NCBI GenBank assembly: GCA_934875375.1
Contig: CAKXHL010000005.1
Coordinates: 1-64,000 of the forward strand
Direction of reading: 5' to 3'
Source of the DNA: an uncultured bacterium
GTDB taxonomy: Bacteria > Bacillota > Clostridia > Oscillospirales > Ruminococcaceae
Length of the DNA stretch: 64,000 nucleotides
The first letter of the stretch is position 1. Each line of letters opens with the position of its first letter. Shown here piece by piece: positions 1-8,829 of this stretch. Under the pieces are notes generated by a model. That model searched no databases and was not told the DNA's origin. It saw only the letters and a program-made list of their open reading frames with translations. Made by a program: the position numbers and the translations under genes.

Positions 1-18
1 CAGCTGAGCTATGCTCCC
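1..18 (-). tRNA. 5' end of a tRNA gene, cut by the window edge
   Basis: Read on the minus strand, the first 18 bases give a 7-base acceptor strand (GGGAGCA), then TA at positions 8-9 and the D-arm start GCTCAGCTG. This is the standard tRNA 5' half. The anticodon lies outside the window, so the isotype cannot be read; valine or alanine tRNAs often start this way. A consensus promoter lies just upstream at 49-77, which supports a true tRNA 5' end. Confidence 0.75.
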
Positions 19-48
19 ACTCCTTACCGCTTTTCAGCGACGTGTTTT

Positions 49-77
49 ATTATATCGGATTTCCTCCCTTTTGTCAA
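49..77 (-). promoter_or_regulatory. sigma-A promoter for the partial tRNA gene
   Basis: The minus strand carries TTGACA (72-77), a 17-base spacer and TATAAT (49-54), a perfect vegetative promoter. It points at the tRNA start at position 18. Confidence 0.85.
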
Positions 78-170
78 TTATAAAATCCAAAAAACATGCA
101 GATTTTTGGATTAATTTATCGGGGATAATCGATTGGAAACCGGAAAAAATAAAAATAAGAGGTGAACGAT

Positions 171-377
171 ATGTGCCATAAAACGAAAGAAGATGAACCT
201 ATAAAACGTGGAAACTACACCCAGATTGATCCGAAAAAAAATATTATTCCCAAAAATCTGATGTATAGTGTAACTCGTCATGACAAACCGTCTCCGGACG
301 AAAGCAATATCCCGATTCCAGATGATGAAAACACAGCCTTATCCAAAAAATTCGTTGATGATAATCATTTAAACTAA
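171..377 (+). CDS. small hypothetical hydrophilic protein (68 aa)
   Basis: I do not recognise this family. The product is short, charged and without membrane segments or cysteine motifs apart from one Cys at residue 2. It is rich in Lys, Asp, Asn and Pro and looks disordered. The ATG at 171 is chosen because AGAGGTG ends about 7 bases upstream; a GTG at 162 lies inside that ribosome binding site and is unlikely. The stop codon overlaps the stop of the convergent comEA-like gene by four bases (CTAA). The good ribosome binding site argues that it is real; its role is unknown. Confidence 0.6.
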   Translation: MCHKTKEDEPIKRGNYTQIDPKKNIIPKNLMYSVTRHDKPSPDESNIPIPDDENTALSKKFVDDNHLN

Positions 378-730
378 CCTGCATAAAAAATTTTTTTCAA
401 CGCTTCCAGTCTTTTCTCTCCAATTCCAGGAACGCTGTCTAAATCGTCTATGGAGTCAACTGGCCCTTTTTGTTGCAAATAATCATAAATATTTTTGGCT
501 GTAGATGGACCGATACCCTCGGCATAAGTGAGTTCATCAATGGTCGCAGTATTGATATTTATTTTGTCTTGGTATTCTGCCGGTATTTGAGTTATTGTCC
601 AAACATGAATGGCTGAGTCGGTTAAAACAGGCTGTGTTAATGTTAAAATCAGCCAAGTTATCAATACAGTGAACAATACCGCGGCTGCTAAAACCCAATA
701 AAATCGCCGAATCTTTTTCTCTTGTGTCAA
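374..730 (-). CDS. ComEA-like helix-hairpin-helix protein with an N-terminal membrane anchor
   Basis: After a short basic N-terminus there is one membrane segment (residues about 11-31). A linker follows, then a C-terminal double helix-hairpin-helix domain with ININTA..ELTYAEGIG and later DLDSVPGIGEKRLEALKK. This is the ComEA DNA-binding module that receives double-stranded DNA at the membrane in transformation systems. ComEC is not next to it, so a role in DNA uptake is inferred from the family. TTG at 728-730 is preferred because AAAAGG lies 9 bases upstream; an earlier TTG at 739 has no spacing to that site. The gene follows mutS2 on the same strand across a hairpin. Confidence 0.8.
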   Translation of the reverse strand: MTQEKKIRRFYWVLAAAVLFTVLITWLILTLTQPVLTDSAIHVWTITQIPAEYQDKININTATIDELTYAEGIGPSTAKNIYDYLQQKGPVDSIDDLDSVPGIGEKRLEALKKIFYAG

Positions 731-745
731 TTTTATCAACCTTTT

Positions 746-775
746 AAACAGGCCTTACAACAGTGAGGCCTGTTT
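746..775 (-). terminator. hairpin between mutS2 and the comEA-like gene
   Basis: A 10-bp perfect inverted repeat (AAACAGGCCT / AGGCCTGTTT, loop of 10) lies after the mutS2 stop. On the minus strand the stem ends in TTT but no longer U tract follows. It may be a weak terminator or attenuator rather than a full stop. Confidence 0.5.
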
Positions 776-810
776 GTTTCAGATTTTTCATTCCACAAAC
801 GCCGTTGGGA

Positions 811-3207
811 TCACTTTAACTCTACGATTGTAACACCGGTTTCCCCCTCTCCATAAACACCCAATCGGAAGGATCGAACATTTTTATGACGGCGTAGGTG
901 TTGATGGATAGCGTTCCGTAAAATACCAGTCCCTTTGCCATGAATGAGTGTAAGGGTATGCAGTCCGGTCATAACCGCATTATCAATAAAACGATCGGTT
1001 TCCATAATGCCTTCCTCTGCATTCATACCGCGAAGGTCTATTTCTGCGTCACTTGCCCTCTGTGTTTTCTTGGTTGCACTTACTGATACAGAGCCACCTG
1101 CTGAACGCTTTCCGGTTTTTTTGATTGGAGCCGAATCTGCTAACCGAAGAGACGATTGCTTTACCGTCAGTTTAATCGCTCCGGCTTGTACCTGTACCAT
1201 ACCATTTTTGTCTGGCAAGGATAGGACTTTACCGGCAGAACCCAAATCAGTGACAAAAACCGTATCTCCTTTTACCAGCGGTCGAGGTAACTTATAATCT
1301 TCCTGCTGCTTTTGTGCCACCGGATCAGCAAGATCATACAAACGATTCAAGTTCGAACGCATTTGTGTTTTCGCTTTGGATGCCAACTGGGAAAAGGCCT
1401 CTGAATCTTTTTGTTTTCGGATTTCTTGCAACTCATCCAATAATTTTTCCGATTCTGCGCGCACATTTTCTACAATTCGCCGCGCTTCATATCTTGCTTT
1501 TTCTACTTCTTTTTCCTTTTCTTTATCCAGATTCGCTTTATACTCAGCGATCTCCTTTTTGGTAGTTTGCACCTGTACCCTTAAAAGCTGCGCCTCCTCC
1601 AATTCTTTGGCAAGGCTCTGGCGCGTTTGTTCCAGCTGTGAAACTGCGTCTTCGAACTTTGCACTTTCGTAAGACACCAGTTCTTTTGCCCGATTTACAA
1701 TTTCCGCACGGATTCCCAACCGCTGTGAAATCGCAAAAGCATTAGATTTGCCAGGTACACCAATGGACAGCTTATAAGTAGGCCGCAGTGAAGAAACATC
1801 AAATTCACATGATCCGTTTTCTACTCCTTCCGTCTCCAATGCAAACAGCTTAATTTCCGCATAATGGGTGGTTGCCACAATTCGTGCTCCTGTGCGGCGA
1901 AGCGATTCGATAATTGAAATAGCAAGCGCAGCTCCCTCTACCGGGTCGGTACCAGCTCCCAACTCATCCAATAAAACAAGAGTTCGATTATCTGTTTTCT
2001 CCAGAATCGAGATAATATTAACCATATGGGCCGAAAAGGTAGATAAATTTTGTTCTATACTTTGCTCGTCGCCAATATCGGCCAAAACATTTTCAAAAAT
2101 AGAGATCTGGCTTCCGTCCGCCGCTGGAATCATCAAGCCACACATTGCCATCAGGGTAAATAACCCTAGGGTTTTCAGTGCGACTGTTTTGCCTCCCGTA
2201 TTGGGCCCTGTGATGATCAGCGTATCAAATGACTCTCCCAAATAAATATCTGTTGGCACCACTATATTTTTCAAAATCATGGGGTGTCTCGCTTTTTTCA
2301 ATCGAATAATGCCATCATCGGTCAAAATCGGTTCCACTGCATGCATCTTATCTGCCAAACGTGATTTCGCAAAAATGAAATCAATTTCCACAACCGAATC
2401 ATAATCCTGCAGAATACTTTGGCTATGCTGCCCTATTAAAGCCGATAATTCGGCAACAATTCGGGCAATCTCATCGCTTTCTTTTCCCTGTAGTAAGCGA
2501 ATTTCATTATTGGCTTCTACAACGCCCAAAGGTTCAATAAATAAGGTGGCACCACTGGAAGAAGTGTCATGCACCAAGCCCTTGATTTCTGCGCGATGTT
2601 CGGCTTTGACCGGAACAACATAGCGCCCATCTCGCATGGTGACCAAACTTTCCTGGAGATATTTTTGATAAGACGGAGAATGAATCAGCTTATCCAGCTG
2701 ATTTTTTACGCTGAGACCTGCATTACGAATCTTTCTGCGAATATCTGCCAAGGCCGGACTTGCGTTATCTGCCACCATATCCTCAGACAGGATTGCCGTA
2801 TTGATTTTATCCTCAATAAAAGGATGGGGCGTTAAGCCGCTGAAAAGGTAATCCAAAGAGCTTTCCACCGCCTCACAGTGCTTTCTCCAATCAGATAGTG
2901 CGCGAATGGTACGAAGCGCATTGGAAATTTCCAATAGTTCCCGTAAAGAAAGACTGGTCCCCAGTTCTGCACGTTTGACCATATTTTTGATATTTTTAAA
3001 ATTATAAACGGTGGGAGCACCATGACGGTTTGAAAGGGTATTGGCATCCGCTGTCTGCCTCATTTCTTCTTTTGCACGGTAAAGACTGGTCTGGGGCTCT
3101 AAAGTCAGAGCTCTTTCTTTGCTGTCATCACAGCTGGCACATTCAGCCAGCATATTTAAAATTTTATCCAACTCCAGCGCCTGCTGGTGTTTTTTTTCAA
3201 TCGGCAA
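811..3207 (-). CDS. mutS2: MutS2 family ATPase/endonuclease
   Basis: Full-length MutS2 (about 798 aa). The clamp and lever regions come first. The ABC-type ATPase follows, with Walker A GPNTGGKT near residue 335 and Walker B LVLLDELGAGTDP. A long coiled coil is rich in Glu, Lys and Arg, and the C-terminal Smr domain (EIDLRG..., HGKGTG) is about 80 residues. MutS2 opposes homologous recombination and, in Bacillus, also rescues collided ribosomes (RqcU); which role dominates here is not visible. The start is uncertain: GTG at 3216 abuts the AAGGGAAGG site, while TTG at 3207 sits 8 bases from it and fits family N-termini better. It lies 16 bases after recO, in one transcript. Confidence 0.93.
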   Translation of the reverse strand: MPIEKKHQQALELDKILNMLAECASCDDSKERALTLEPQTSLYRAKEEMRQTADANTLSNRHGAPTVYNFKNIKNMVKRAELGTSLSLRELLEISNALRTIRALSDWRKHCEAVESSLDYLFSGLTPHPFIEDKINTAILSEDMVADNASPALADIRRKIRNAGLSVKNQLDKLIHSPSYQKYLQESLVTMRDGRYVVPVKAEHRAEIKGLVHDTSSSGATLFIEPLGVVEANNEIRLLQGKESDEIARIVAELSALIGQHSQSILQDYDSVVEIDFIFAKSRLADKMHAVEPILTDDGIIRLKKARHPMILKNIVVPTDIYLGESFDTLIITGPNTGGKTVALKTLGLFTLMAMCGLMIPAADGSQISIFENVLADIGDEQSIEQNLSTFSAHMVNIISILEKTDNRTLVLLDELGAGTDPVEGAALAISIIESLRRTGARIVATTHYAEIKLFALETEGVENGSCEFDVSSLRPTYKLSIGVPGKSNAFAISQRLGIRAEIVNRAKELVSYESAKFEDAVSQLEQTRQSLAKELEEAQLLRVQVQTTKKEIAEYKANLDKEKEKEVEKARYEARRIVENVRAESEKLLDELQEIRKQKDSEAFSQLASKAKTQMRSNLNRLYDLADPVAQKQQEDYKLPRPLVKGDTVFVTDLGSAGKVLSLPDKNGMVQVQAGAIKLTVKQSSLRLADSAPIKKTGKRSAGGSVSVSATKKTQRASDAEIDLRGMNAEEGIMETDRFIDNAVMTGLHTLTLIHGKGTGILRNAIHQHLRRHKNVRSFRLGVYGEGETGVTIVELK

Positions 3208-3222
3208 TGTTGTCACCTTCCC

Positions 3223-3975
3223 TTAACCAAACGAAACAATAGAGTGAAAGAATTCCAAGCTTTGGTAACTTCGCTCTGTTTGACTTTGTAAAAATCGTTC
3301 TGATGCGTCATTCAAACAGTGGATACTTTCCAGCCCAATTGTAAAGGCAAATAGCTTTTCTGTTGGAGAATAAAGAATATGGCGCATGGCAGCTAAGGCG
3401 CCCGGCGTCAAAGAAATATGTACTTCTTTTTGATTTGTACTGCAATTTTCGCAGTAGATAACGCCATCATTCGGATAAAAAAACATCCTATCTGCCGTAA
3501 AACAGCCGCAGCCTGCACACGCAATCAAATCTGGCATAAAACCTGAAATGCTCAATGCACGCAATTCAAAAAGGGCTTTTAAGAGCATTTGATCAATCCT
3601 GTTATTTTGCAAAAAGAAAAGGCAGTTTAGTAATAATTTTAAAAACTGCCCATCATCGTTCTCTCTTGGACCCAGCACCGTAGAAACCTCCGCAAAGTAA
3701 GAAGCTAGGGCAAGTTTTTCCATCGATTGCCGAAGTCCGAAAAATTGTTCAATGCTGTCAGCATGGTCCAATGAATAGCGCTCTCGATTCCAAAATAAAA
3801 TCATTGATGAATAACACAAAAGTCCAGTAGAAGGAGCCAACGGATTTTTAAATCGGCGAGCCCCTTTGGCATAAGCAAAAATCACGCCCCGGTCTTCCGT
3901 CAGGATCGTCAAAAGCTTATCTTCATCCCCATTGGCCAGTTCTTTGAGAATGATCCCCTTCGTTTTGATCTGCAT
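3223..3975 (-). CDS. recO: DNA repair protein RecO
   Basis: RecO helps RecR load RecA on SSB-coated single strands in recombinational repair. The N-terminal OB fold opens with MQIKTKGIILKE. The helical part carries a four-cysteine zinc motif (CAGC ... CENC) near residues 150-180. I use the ATG at 3975, which sits 12 bases after GGAGG and matches family N-termini; an ATG at 3987 directly touches that site. The start lies inside the 3' end of the YqzL-like gene, suggesting translational coupling, and mutS2 follows. Confidence 0.93.
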   Translation of the reverse strand: MQIKTKGIILKELANGDEDKLLTILTEDRGVIFAYAKGARRFKNPLAPSTGLLCYSSMILFWNRERYSLDHADSIEQFFGLRQSMEKLALASYFAEVSTVLGPRENDDGQFLKLLLNCLFFLQNNRIDQMLLKALFELRALSISGFMPDLIACAGCGCFTADRMFFYPNDGVIYCENCSTNQKEVHISLTPGALAAMRHILYSPTEKLFAFTIGLESIHCLNDASERFLQSQTERSYQSLEFFHSIVSFG

Positions 3976-4099
3976 TGGCCAGTTCATCCTCCGATTCGTC
4001 TTGCAAATGCCGCAGCAACATAGAGGCTTTGCGGTATTGCATATAATCGCTTACTGCTCCAGTTTTTAAAAATTGATTCCATGCGTCTTCCGGCCTCAT
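3923..4099 (-). CDS. YqzL-like small protein
   Basis: A 58-residue product whose first half (RPEDAWNQFLKTGAVSDYMQY) resembles the YqzL family (D.W..F..TG....Y). In Bacillus YqzL is likewise encoded between era and recO. Its function is unknown. The ATG at 4099 has GGGAGG 7 bases upstream; a GTG at 4114 lies in that site. The last ~53 bases overlap recO in another frame, so the C-terminal half is longer than usual and may be shaped by the overlap. Confidence 0.7.
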   Translation of the reverse strand: MRPEDAWNQFLKTGAVSDYMQYRKASMLLRHLQDESEDELANADQNEGDHSQRTGQWG

Positions 4100-4248
4100 A
4101 TAAAAACCTCCCACCGGTGAAATACACTAACAGTATTTCCACACAGGGAAAAAGCTATTACCGGGAAAAGAGTCCATTTCTTCCATAAATTTGCCCTTGA
4201 CAACACAGTCTTTCATACAAAAAAACATCAATAATTGGTGTTATTGTC

Positions 4249-4277
4249 ATAGTAGCATACAATTTCTCAACAGTCAA
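4249..4277 (-). promoter_or_regulatory. sigma-A promoter for yqzL-recO-mutS2
   Basis: The minus strand has TTGACT (4272-4277), a 17-base spacer and TACTAT (4249-4254). It gives a leader of about 140 bases before the YqzL-like ATG and separates this transcript from era. Confidence 0.65.
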
Positions 4278-4322
4278 ACAAGGCATATTGGGAGATTATA
4301 AGAAGAAAATTTTCTTGTAAAA

Positions 4323-4359
4323 AATGGGCAGTGAGCCCCAATTGGCCCACAAGCCCATT
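4323..4359 (-). terminator. terminator after era
   Basis: A strong hairpin begins five bases after the era stop: outer stem AATGGGC/GCCCATT and an inner stem GTGGGCC/GGCTCAC with one G-U pair. A run of six T residues follows on the minus strand. It ends the phoH-side transcript of ybeY-era. Confidence 0.85.
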
Positions 4360-4363
4360 GCCT

Positions 4364-5263
4364 TTAGGATTCCCGAAAACCAAGATCGCGAATGACGCCA
4401 GGACGATTTCTCCAGTCCTCTTTGACTTTTACCCAGCATTGCAGATTAATTTTAACACCTAAAAAAGATTCAATTTCCCGCCTTGCCTGGCTGGCAATCT
4501 TTTTTAGCATCGTCCCTTGTTTTCCAATGATAATCCTTTTATGACTATCCTTTTCGCAGTAGATCACGGCATGGATATCGATCAAATTTTGGTGTTCCCG
4601 GTCTGTCATCTGCTCTATTGTAACAGCCGTTCCATGGGGAATTTCTTCATTTAAGCAATTCAAAAGCTTTTCCCGGATGATCTCCGCGATAATAACCCGT
4701 TCCGGCTGGTCGGTCATTGCATCATCGGGAAAATAATGGGGGCCTTCTTTCGCGTGATGCGACAGTTCGTCCAACAGTTGAGGGAGGCCGTCTCCGTTCA
4801 AAGCGCTGACCGGTACGACTGCTTCAAATGGAAACAATTCGGAAAAAGCGGCAATCTTTTCCATCATCATATCTTTTTTGGGAATAGTATCAATTTTATT
4901 AATAACCAAAATGGCAGGAAGCCGTAGGTCTCGAAAACGCTGCAACAATTCCAGCTCTGTTGGGTGGATTTTGCCCAACGGTTCCGTTACCAATACGGCA
5001 GCATCTACATCTGCTACCGAATCCTTGATTTGTTTTACCATGAATTCGCTGAGCTTGGTTTTAGGATTATGCAGTCCTGGTGTATCAATAAAGACAAATT
5101 GGGTATTTTCCTGTGTCAACACGCCGGTGATCCTTGTACGGGTCGTCTGTGGTTTCGGCGATACAATTGCAACCTTCTCTCCTACAAACCGGTTCAATAA
5201 GCTGGATTTTCCCACGTTCGGTCGGCCAACAATCGCAAGAAAGGCCGAGGCTGTTTTTCCCAT
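4364..5263 (-). CDS. era: GTPase Era
   Basis: Era is an essential GTPase that binds the 3' end of 16S rRNA during 30S assembly. At 299 aa it has the usual length. Motifs: G1 GRPNVGKS at residues 13-20, the TT of G2 in KPQTTRTR, G3 DTPG near 60, G4 NKID near 121, and G5 SAL near 151. The C-terminal KH domain carries the IIGKQG loop. It lies 9 bases after ybeY, a usual pairing of ribosome maturation genes, and ends in a clear terminator. Confidence 0.97.
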   Translation of the reverse strand: MGKTASAFLAIVGRPNVGKSSLLNRFVGEKVAIVSPKPQTTRTRITGVLTQENTQFVFIDTPGLHNPKTKLSEFMVKQIKDSVADVDAAVLVTEPLGKIHPTELELLQRFRDLRLPAILVINKIDTIPKKDMMMEKIAAFSELFPFEAVVPVSALNGDGLPQLLDELSHHAKEGPHYFPDDAMTDQPERVIIAEIIREKLLNCLNEEIPHGTAVTIEQMTDREHQNLIDIHAVIYCEKDSHKRIIIGKQGTMLKKIASQARREIESFLGVKINLQCWVKVKEDWRNRPGVIRDLGFRES

Positions 5264-5272
5264 TATATCCTC

Positions 5273-5782
5273 CTATTTTCCGGTGACAGCTTCCAAATCA
5301 TCCGTATCTCTCGTAAGGCCTAACCGCGCCAGAATCATTTCTTCTTTTTCTCGCATTTTTGCTGCCTCCAATCCACCCGCTTCATGATCGTAGCCGAGTA
5401 AGTGAAGCATGGAATGAACCGTCAAAAATCCCATTTCCCGCTGAAAAGAATGGCCATACAATTCCGCCTGCGCTGTCGCTTTTTCTACAGAGATAACAAT
5501 GTCTCCCAACATATAGGCGCCAGTATCTTCATTTTTGTCAAAAATGCCATTTTCTCCAAGTGGGAAAGAAAGTACATCCGTTTCAATATCTTTTCCTCGA
5601 AATTCTGCGTTTAAGTGCTTGATTTCCCGGTTGTCAATAAAACTGATACTGACTTCTGCTGGTTTTTCAAATTTTTCATAAGCCAATACGGCATGACAAC
5701 AACGCCGCAGTAACAACCTTGTCCCGGAAGGGATTTTTACTTGTTTTTGTCGATTTGAAATTTGCACTTTTAGTTTTTCCAT
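5273..5782 (-). CDS. ybeY: endoribonuclease YbeY
   Basis: A metal-dependent RNase used in 16S rRNA 3'-end maturation and ribosome quality control. The catalytic zinc motif HSMLHLLGYDH is complete at about residues 123-133, with all three histidines. The chosen ATG at 5782 follows GGCGGA by 6 bases and gives a normal 169-residue protein. A longer form from 5818 would add an atypical basic extension and has no ribosome binding site. Confidence 0.93.
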   Translation of the reverse strand: MEKLKVQISNRQKQVKIPSGTRLLLRRCCHAVLAYEKFEKPAEVSISFIDNREIKHLNAEFRGKDIETDVLSFPLGENGIFDKNEDTGAYMLGDIVISVEKATAQAELYGHSFQREMGFLTVHSMLHLLGYDHEAGGLEAAKMREKEEMILARLGLTRDTDDLEAVTGK

Positions 5783-5925
5783 TATTTTCCGCCAAATGGC
5801 GTATCTTCCCCTCTCCATTTATTTTATCTGCTATTTCCTTTGTACTTTTGCAATTCTAAAACATTTTCAGCAGACGAATCTATTCACACATAGAAAGTTT
5901 GTTTTTATTTCTACAATGCATGTAT

Positions 5926-5955
5926 ATTATACATCTTTCCATGATCGTTCGTAAA
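5926..5955 (-). promoter_or_regulatory. candidate promoter for ybeY-era
   Basis: TTTACG (5950-5955), an 18-base spacer and TATAAT (5926-5931) on the minus strand, inside the 347-base gap between phoH and ybeY. The rest of that gap is AT-rich and holds only the phoH terminator. Confidence 0.55.
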
Positions 5956-6083
5956 GGTTTTTTTGATAATTTTGCCAGAAAAAACACATTTTTTACTACT
6001 TTTCCCAAGGAAGAAACAGCATATAAGCCAGAGCTTTTCATCCAGTATTTTTCTCTATAATACTGAGGAAAGTACCCTGATAT

Positions 6084-6120
6084 AAAAACGCGCAGCATGA
6101 AAACAGTACTGCACGTTTTT
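6084..6120 (-). terminator. terminator after phoH
   Basis: A hairpin, AAAAACGYGCAG against CTGCRCGTTTTT with one mismatch, lies 10 bases after the phoH stop. Because the stem starts with A and ends with T tracts it could act in both directions. Confidence 0.75.
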
Positions 6121-6129
6121 CCAAACAGA

Positions 6130-7128
6130 TTATTTTCTTTTTCCACGGGTTTGCTGACGATTGAATGCAGCTGTTTTTTTCTCGCTTTCTGCTTTTTCAA
6201 ATGCTTTGACAATATCTTTGACCAGACGGTTCCGCACCACATCGCGGTTATTTAAACGAACAATCGCAATTCCTTCGATAGAGCTGAGAATAGAGGCACA
6301 TTTTTCCAGTCCAGAATCTTCTTTTTTGGGTAAATCAATCTGTGTGATATCTCCAGTCAATACCATTTTGGAGTCTTCTCCCAGACGGGTTAATGCCATT
6401 TTCAAAGTTGACAGTGAAGCATTTTGGCTTTCATCTATAATAATACTTGCTCTATTTAAAGTCCTTCCCCGCATATATGCCAAAGGAGCGATTTCAATTA
6501 CGCCGCGTTCCAGGTATTTCTGAACACTCTCAGCGCCCAGCATATCATTTAATGCGTCATATAAAGGCCGCAGGTAAGGGTCAACTTTTTGGGACAGATC
6601 CCCCGGCAAAAATCCCAGCCTTTCCTCGCCGGCCTCTATGGCAGGGCGGCTCATAATAATTCGCTCGATCTTGCCATCTTTTAAGTCTGCCACAGCCTGG
6701 GCGACGGCAAGATAAGTTTTTCCGGTACCAGCGGGTCCAATACAGAGTGTGACCGTATTTTTTTGAAGGGCTTTGATATAATTTTTTTGCCCTATAGTTT
6801 TGCACTTGATGGGCCGATTCGAGTGAGCAATGACGACAATATCAGACATGGCGCTTAGCGTTTCATAAATTTCTCCGTTTTGAACGGATTCTAGTACACG
6901 ATAGACCACATTGATTGTAATTTCTTCCTTGTTATCATAAAGGATTTTCAAATGATTCAAAACATCGGCAGCATTTTTTACGTCGTCATCCGATTCGCCG
7001 GTGATTTCGATATGCGCGTTTCTTGCACGGATAGAAACAGGCAAAGCCTGTTCGATCACACGGATATTTTGGTCCTGAATGCCAAATACGGCCATTTGCT
7101 GCTCCAGGGTAAATTCCAGTTCCTGCAC
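6130..7128 (-). CDS. phoH: PhoH family ATPase
   Basis: A cytoplasmic PhoH/YbeZ-type ATPase, often linked with YbeY in RNA metabolism. The N-terminal KH-like region spans about 1-90. Walker A GPAGTGKT is at 131-138 and Walker B IIIDESQN near 230; most family members have DEAQN there, so Ser replaces Ala. The start is GTG at 7128, with GGGAGG about 11 bases upstream. It has its own promoter and terminator, so it is cotranscribed with ybeY only by read-through. Confidence 0.93.
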   Translation of the reverse strand: MQELEFTLEQQMAVFGIQDQNIRVIEQALPVSIRARNAHIEITGESDDDVKNAADVLNHLKILYDNKEEITINVVYRVLESVQNGEIYETLSAMSDIVVIAHSNRPIKCKTIGQKNYIKALQKNTVTLCIGPAGTGKTYLAVAQAVADLKDGKIERIIMSRPAIEAGEERLGFLPGDLSQKVDPYLRPLYDALNDMLGAESVQKYLERGVIEIAPLAYMRGRTLNRASIIIDESQNASLSTLKMALTRLGEDSKMVLTGDITQIDLPKKEDSGLEKCASILSSIEGIAIVRLNNRDVVRNRLVKDIVKAFEKAESEKKTAAFNRQQTRGKRK

Positions 7129-7174
7129 CTGTAAATAATCCCTCCCTATTTGGATATTGACAAAGGTTAATCAA

Positions 7175-7203
7175 ATTATACTGCACATCTATTCTTTTTT
7201 CAA
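7175..7203 (-). promoter_or_regulatory. sigma-A promoter for phoH
   Basis: TTGAAA (7198-7203), a 17-base spacer and TATAAT (7175-7180) on the minus strand, about 45 bases before the phoH GTG. Confidence 0.8.
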
Positions 7204-7256
7204 GAAAAACGCTGTTATACTTAAGCAAGAAAACCTGCTATCAGCTGATGAAAAAG

Positions 7257-7298
7257 AAAAAGGCCGCTATTTTGAAAACACAAAGCAGCGAGCCTTTT
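7257..7298 (-). terminator. terminator after tyrS
   Basis: The stem AAAAGGC..CGCT / AGCG.GCCTTTT has a one-base bulge. A TTTTTC tract follows on the minus strand, directly after the tyrS stop. Confidence 0.7.
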
Positions 7299-7304
7299 CT
7301 CAAG

Positions 7305-8528
7305 TTATTTTGTAACTTTATGGAATACCTTTTTACCTTTTTTCACAATAACATCACCTTTTGCAAACAGATCCGCCGGGATACGGGCAGTCGGATCCAT
7401 TACTTTTTCCTCATTGACAGAAATACCGCCCTGTTGTACCAGTCTGCGCCCCTCTGCCTTTGACGGTGCCAAACCTGTAGAAACCAGCAAATCCAAAATT
7501 CCAACAGAACCGTCCTGGAACAATTCTTCCGGCAATTGGGTTGCCGGCATGTTGCTGTTGTCTGAGCCGCCGGAAAACAAAGCTTTTGCCGCTTCCAACG
7601 CTTTATCCGCATCTTCTTTGCTGTGAACCATTTTCGTCAATTCATAAGCCAGAATTTCTTTTGCCTTATTCAGTTCGCTTCCCTGCCAATTTTCCATCGC
7701 TTCGATTTCCTCAATCGGCAAAAAGGTAAGTAATTTCAAACAATTAATAACATCTGCATCGTCTACATTACGCCAGTACTGGAAAAATTCGTATGGTGTT
7801 GTCTTTTCAGGGTTAAGCCAAAGCGCACCATTTTCGGTTTTCCCCATCTTTTTACCTTCTTTGGTGGTCAGCAGTGTAAAGGTCAGGCCGTAAACTTCTT
7901 CTCGTTCTACCCGGCGCACTAAATCAACTCCGCCCAAAATATTGGACCATTGATCATTGCCTCCCAACTCCATTTTACATCCGTATTCCCGGAACAAATG
8001 TAAAAAATCGTAACTCTGCATGATCATATAGTTGAATTCTAAGAAGGTGCATCCCCGTTCTAAACGAGTTTTCACACAGTCTGCAGAAAGCATTTTATTA
8101 ACAGAAAAGTGAACGCCCACATCTCGTAAAAGCTCAATGTATTTTAGATTCATCAGCCAGTCACCATTTCGTGCAATGATGGCTTTTCCAGGCGTGATAT
8201 CAACAAATTTACTCATTTGTTTTAAAAACTGATCTGCATTATAGTTAATTTCATCCACAGTCATCATCTTTCGCATATCAGTCTTGCCCGTCGGATCACC
8301 GATCATCGTTGTACCGGTTCCCAACAGCAATATCGGTACATGTCCGGCTTTTTGAAGATGTTTGATAACAATCAGCTGTAAAAAATGACCAACATGCAAA
8401 CTATCTGCAGTGGCGTCGAATCCAATATAAAAAGTGACTTTTTCCTTTTCTAAAAGTTCTTTTACTTTTTCCTCGTCAGTACATTGGGCAATCAGCCCGC
8501 GGCGTTTAAATTCTTCAAAAACTGTCAT
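7305..8528 (-). CDS. tyrS: tyrosyl-tRNA synthetase
   Basis: A class I synthetase that charges tRNA-Tyr. The HIGH-type motif HVGH is at residues 45-48 and the KMSKS-type motif is KKMGKT near residue 235. The tyrosine-pocket region has GGNDQWSN, and an S4 RNA-binding domain closes the protein (SKAEGRRLVQQGGISVN). ATG at 8528 follows GGAGAATTGGTT; the open frame extends further upstream through the leader but has no start signal. A tyrosine T-box controls it. Confidence 0.97.
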   Translation of the reverse strand: MTVFEEFKRRGLIAQCTDEEKVKELLEKEKVTFYIGFDATADSLHVGHFLQLIVIKHLQKAGHVPILLLGTGTTMIGDPTGKTDMRKMMTVDEINYNADQFLKQMSKFVDITPGKAIIARNGDWLMNLKYIELLRDVGVHFSVNKMLSADCVKTRLERGCTFLEFNYMIMQSYDFLHLFREYGCKMELGGNDQWSNILGGVDLVRRVEREEVYGLTFTLLTTKEGKKMGKTENGALWLNPEKTTPYEFFQYWRNVDDADVINCLKLLTFLPIEEIEAMENWQGSELNKAKEILAYELTKMVHSKEDADKALEAAKALFSGGSDNSNMPATQLPEELFQDGSVGILDLLVSTGLAPSKAEGRRLVQQGGISVNEEKVMDPTARIPADLFAKGDVIVKKGKKVFHKVTK

Positions 8529-8544
8529 AACCAATTCTCCTTTA

Positions 8545-8822
8545 CAAAAATAAAAGCCCTCTGTCCTGTTTCGGACAGAGGGCGTAAACTTACGCGGTAC
8601 CACCTCGTTCACCACATCACTGTGGCCTCACCGGATACGGGCATTACTGCCGATATCTTCTCTCTGTAACGGGAGAACCCGCCCTTGCCTACTAGAAAAC
8701 CATTCGGAAGGTAGCTCCAAGATGTATTCACAAAACCATTCAGCGCCTTTTTCCACCAGCCAAAGGCTCTCTTTACCTGAATTAGTATTGCTACTTCTTC
8801 TCTTCACCGCTTTTTACCTATC
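8545..8822 (-). promoter_or_regulatory. T-box leader specific for tRNA-Tyr
   Basis: Read on the minus strand, the leader has a specifier codon TAC (8724-8726) in the context GAATACATCTTGGAG. The conserved T-box GGTGGTACCGCG lies at 8593-8604. A terminator with an 11-bp stem at 8556-8583 (GCCCTCTGTCC/GGACAGAGGGC) ends in a T-rich tract. Uncharged tRNA-Tyr is expected to pair with the specifier and the T-box and to favour the antiterminator, turning tyrS on. Confidence 0.95.
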
Positions 8823-8829
8823 GCACTTG

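Noticed and set aside
84..112. Inverted repeat AATCCAAAAA/TTTTTGGATT between the tRNA promoter and the small gene
   Set aside because: A/T-rich stem with little stability and no gene ending beside it; not called as a terminator.
5880..6242. A 120-codon open frame on the minus strand overlapping the phoH 3' end
   Set aside because: It has no ribosome binding site, overlaps phoH in another frame and spans the phoH terminator and the ybeY promoter. The composition is that of AT-rich noncoding DNA.
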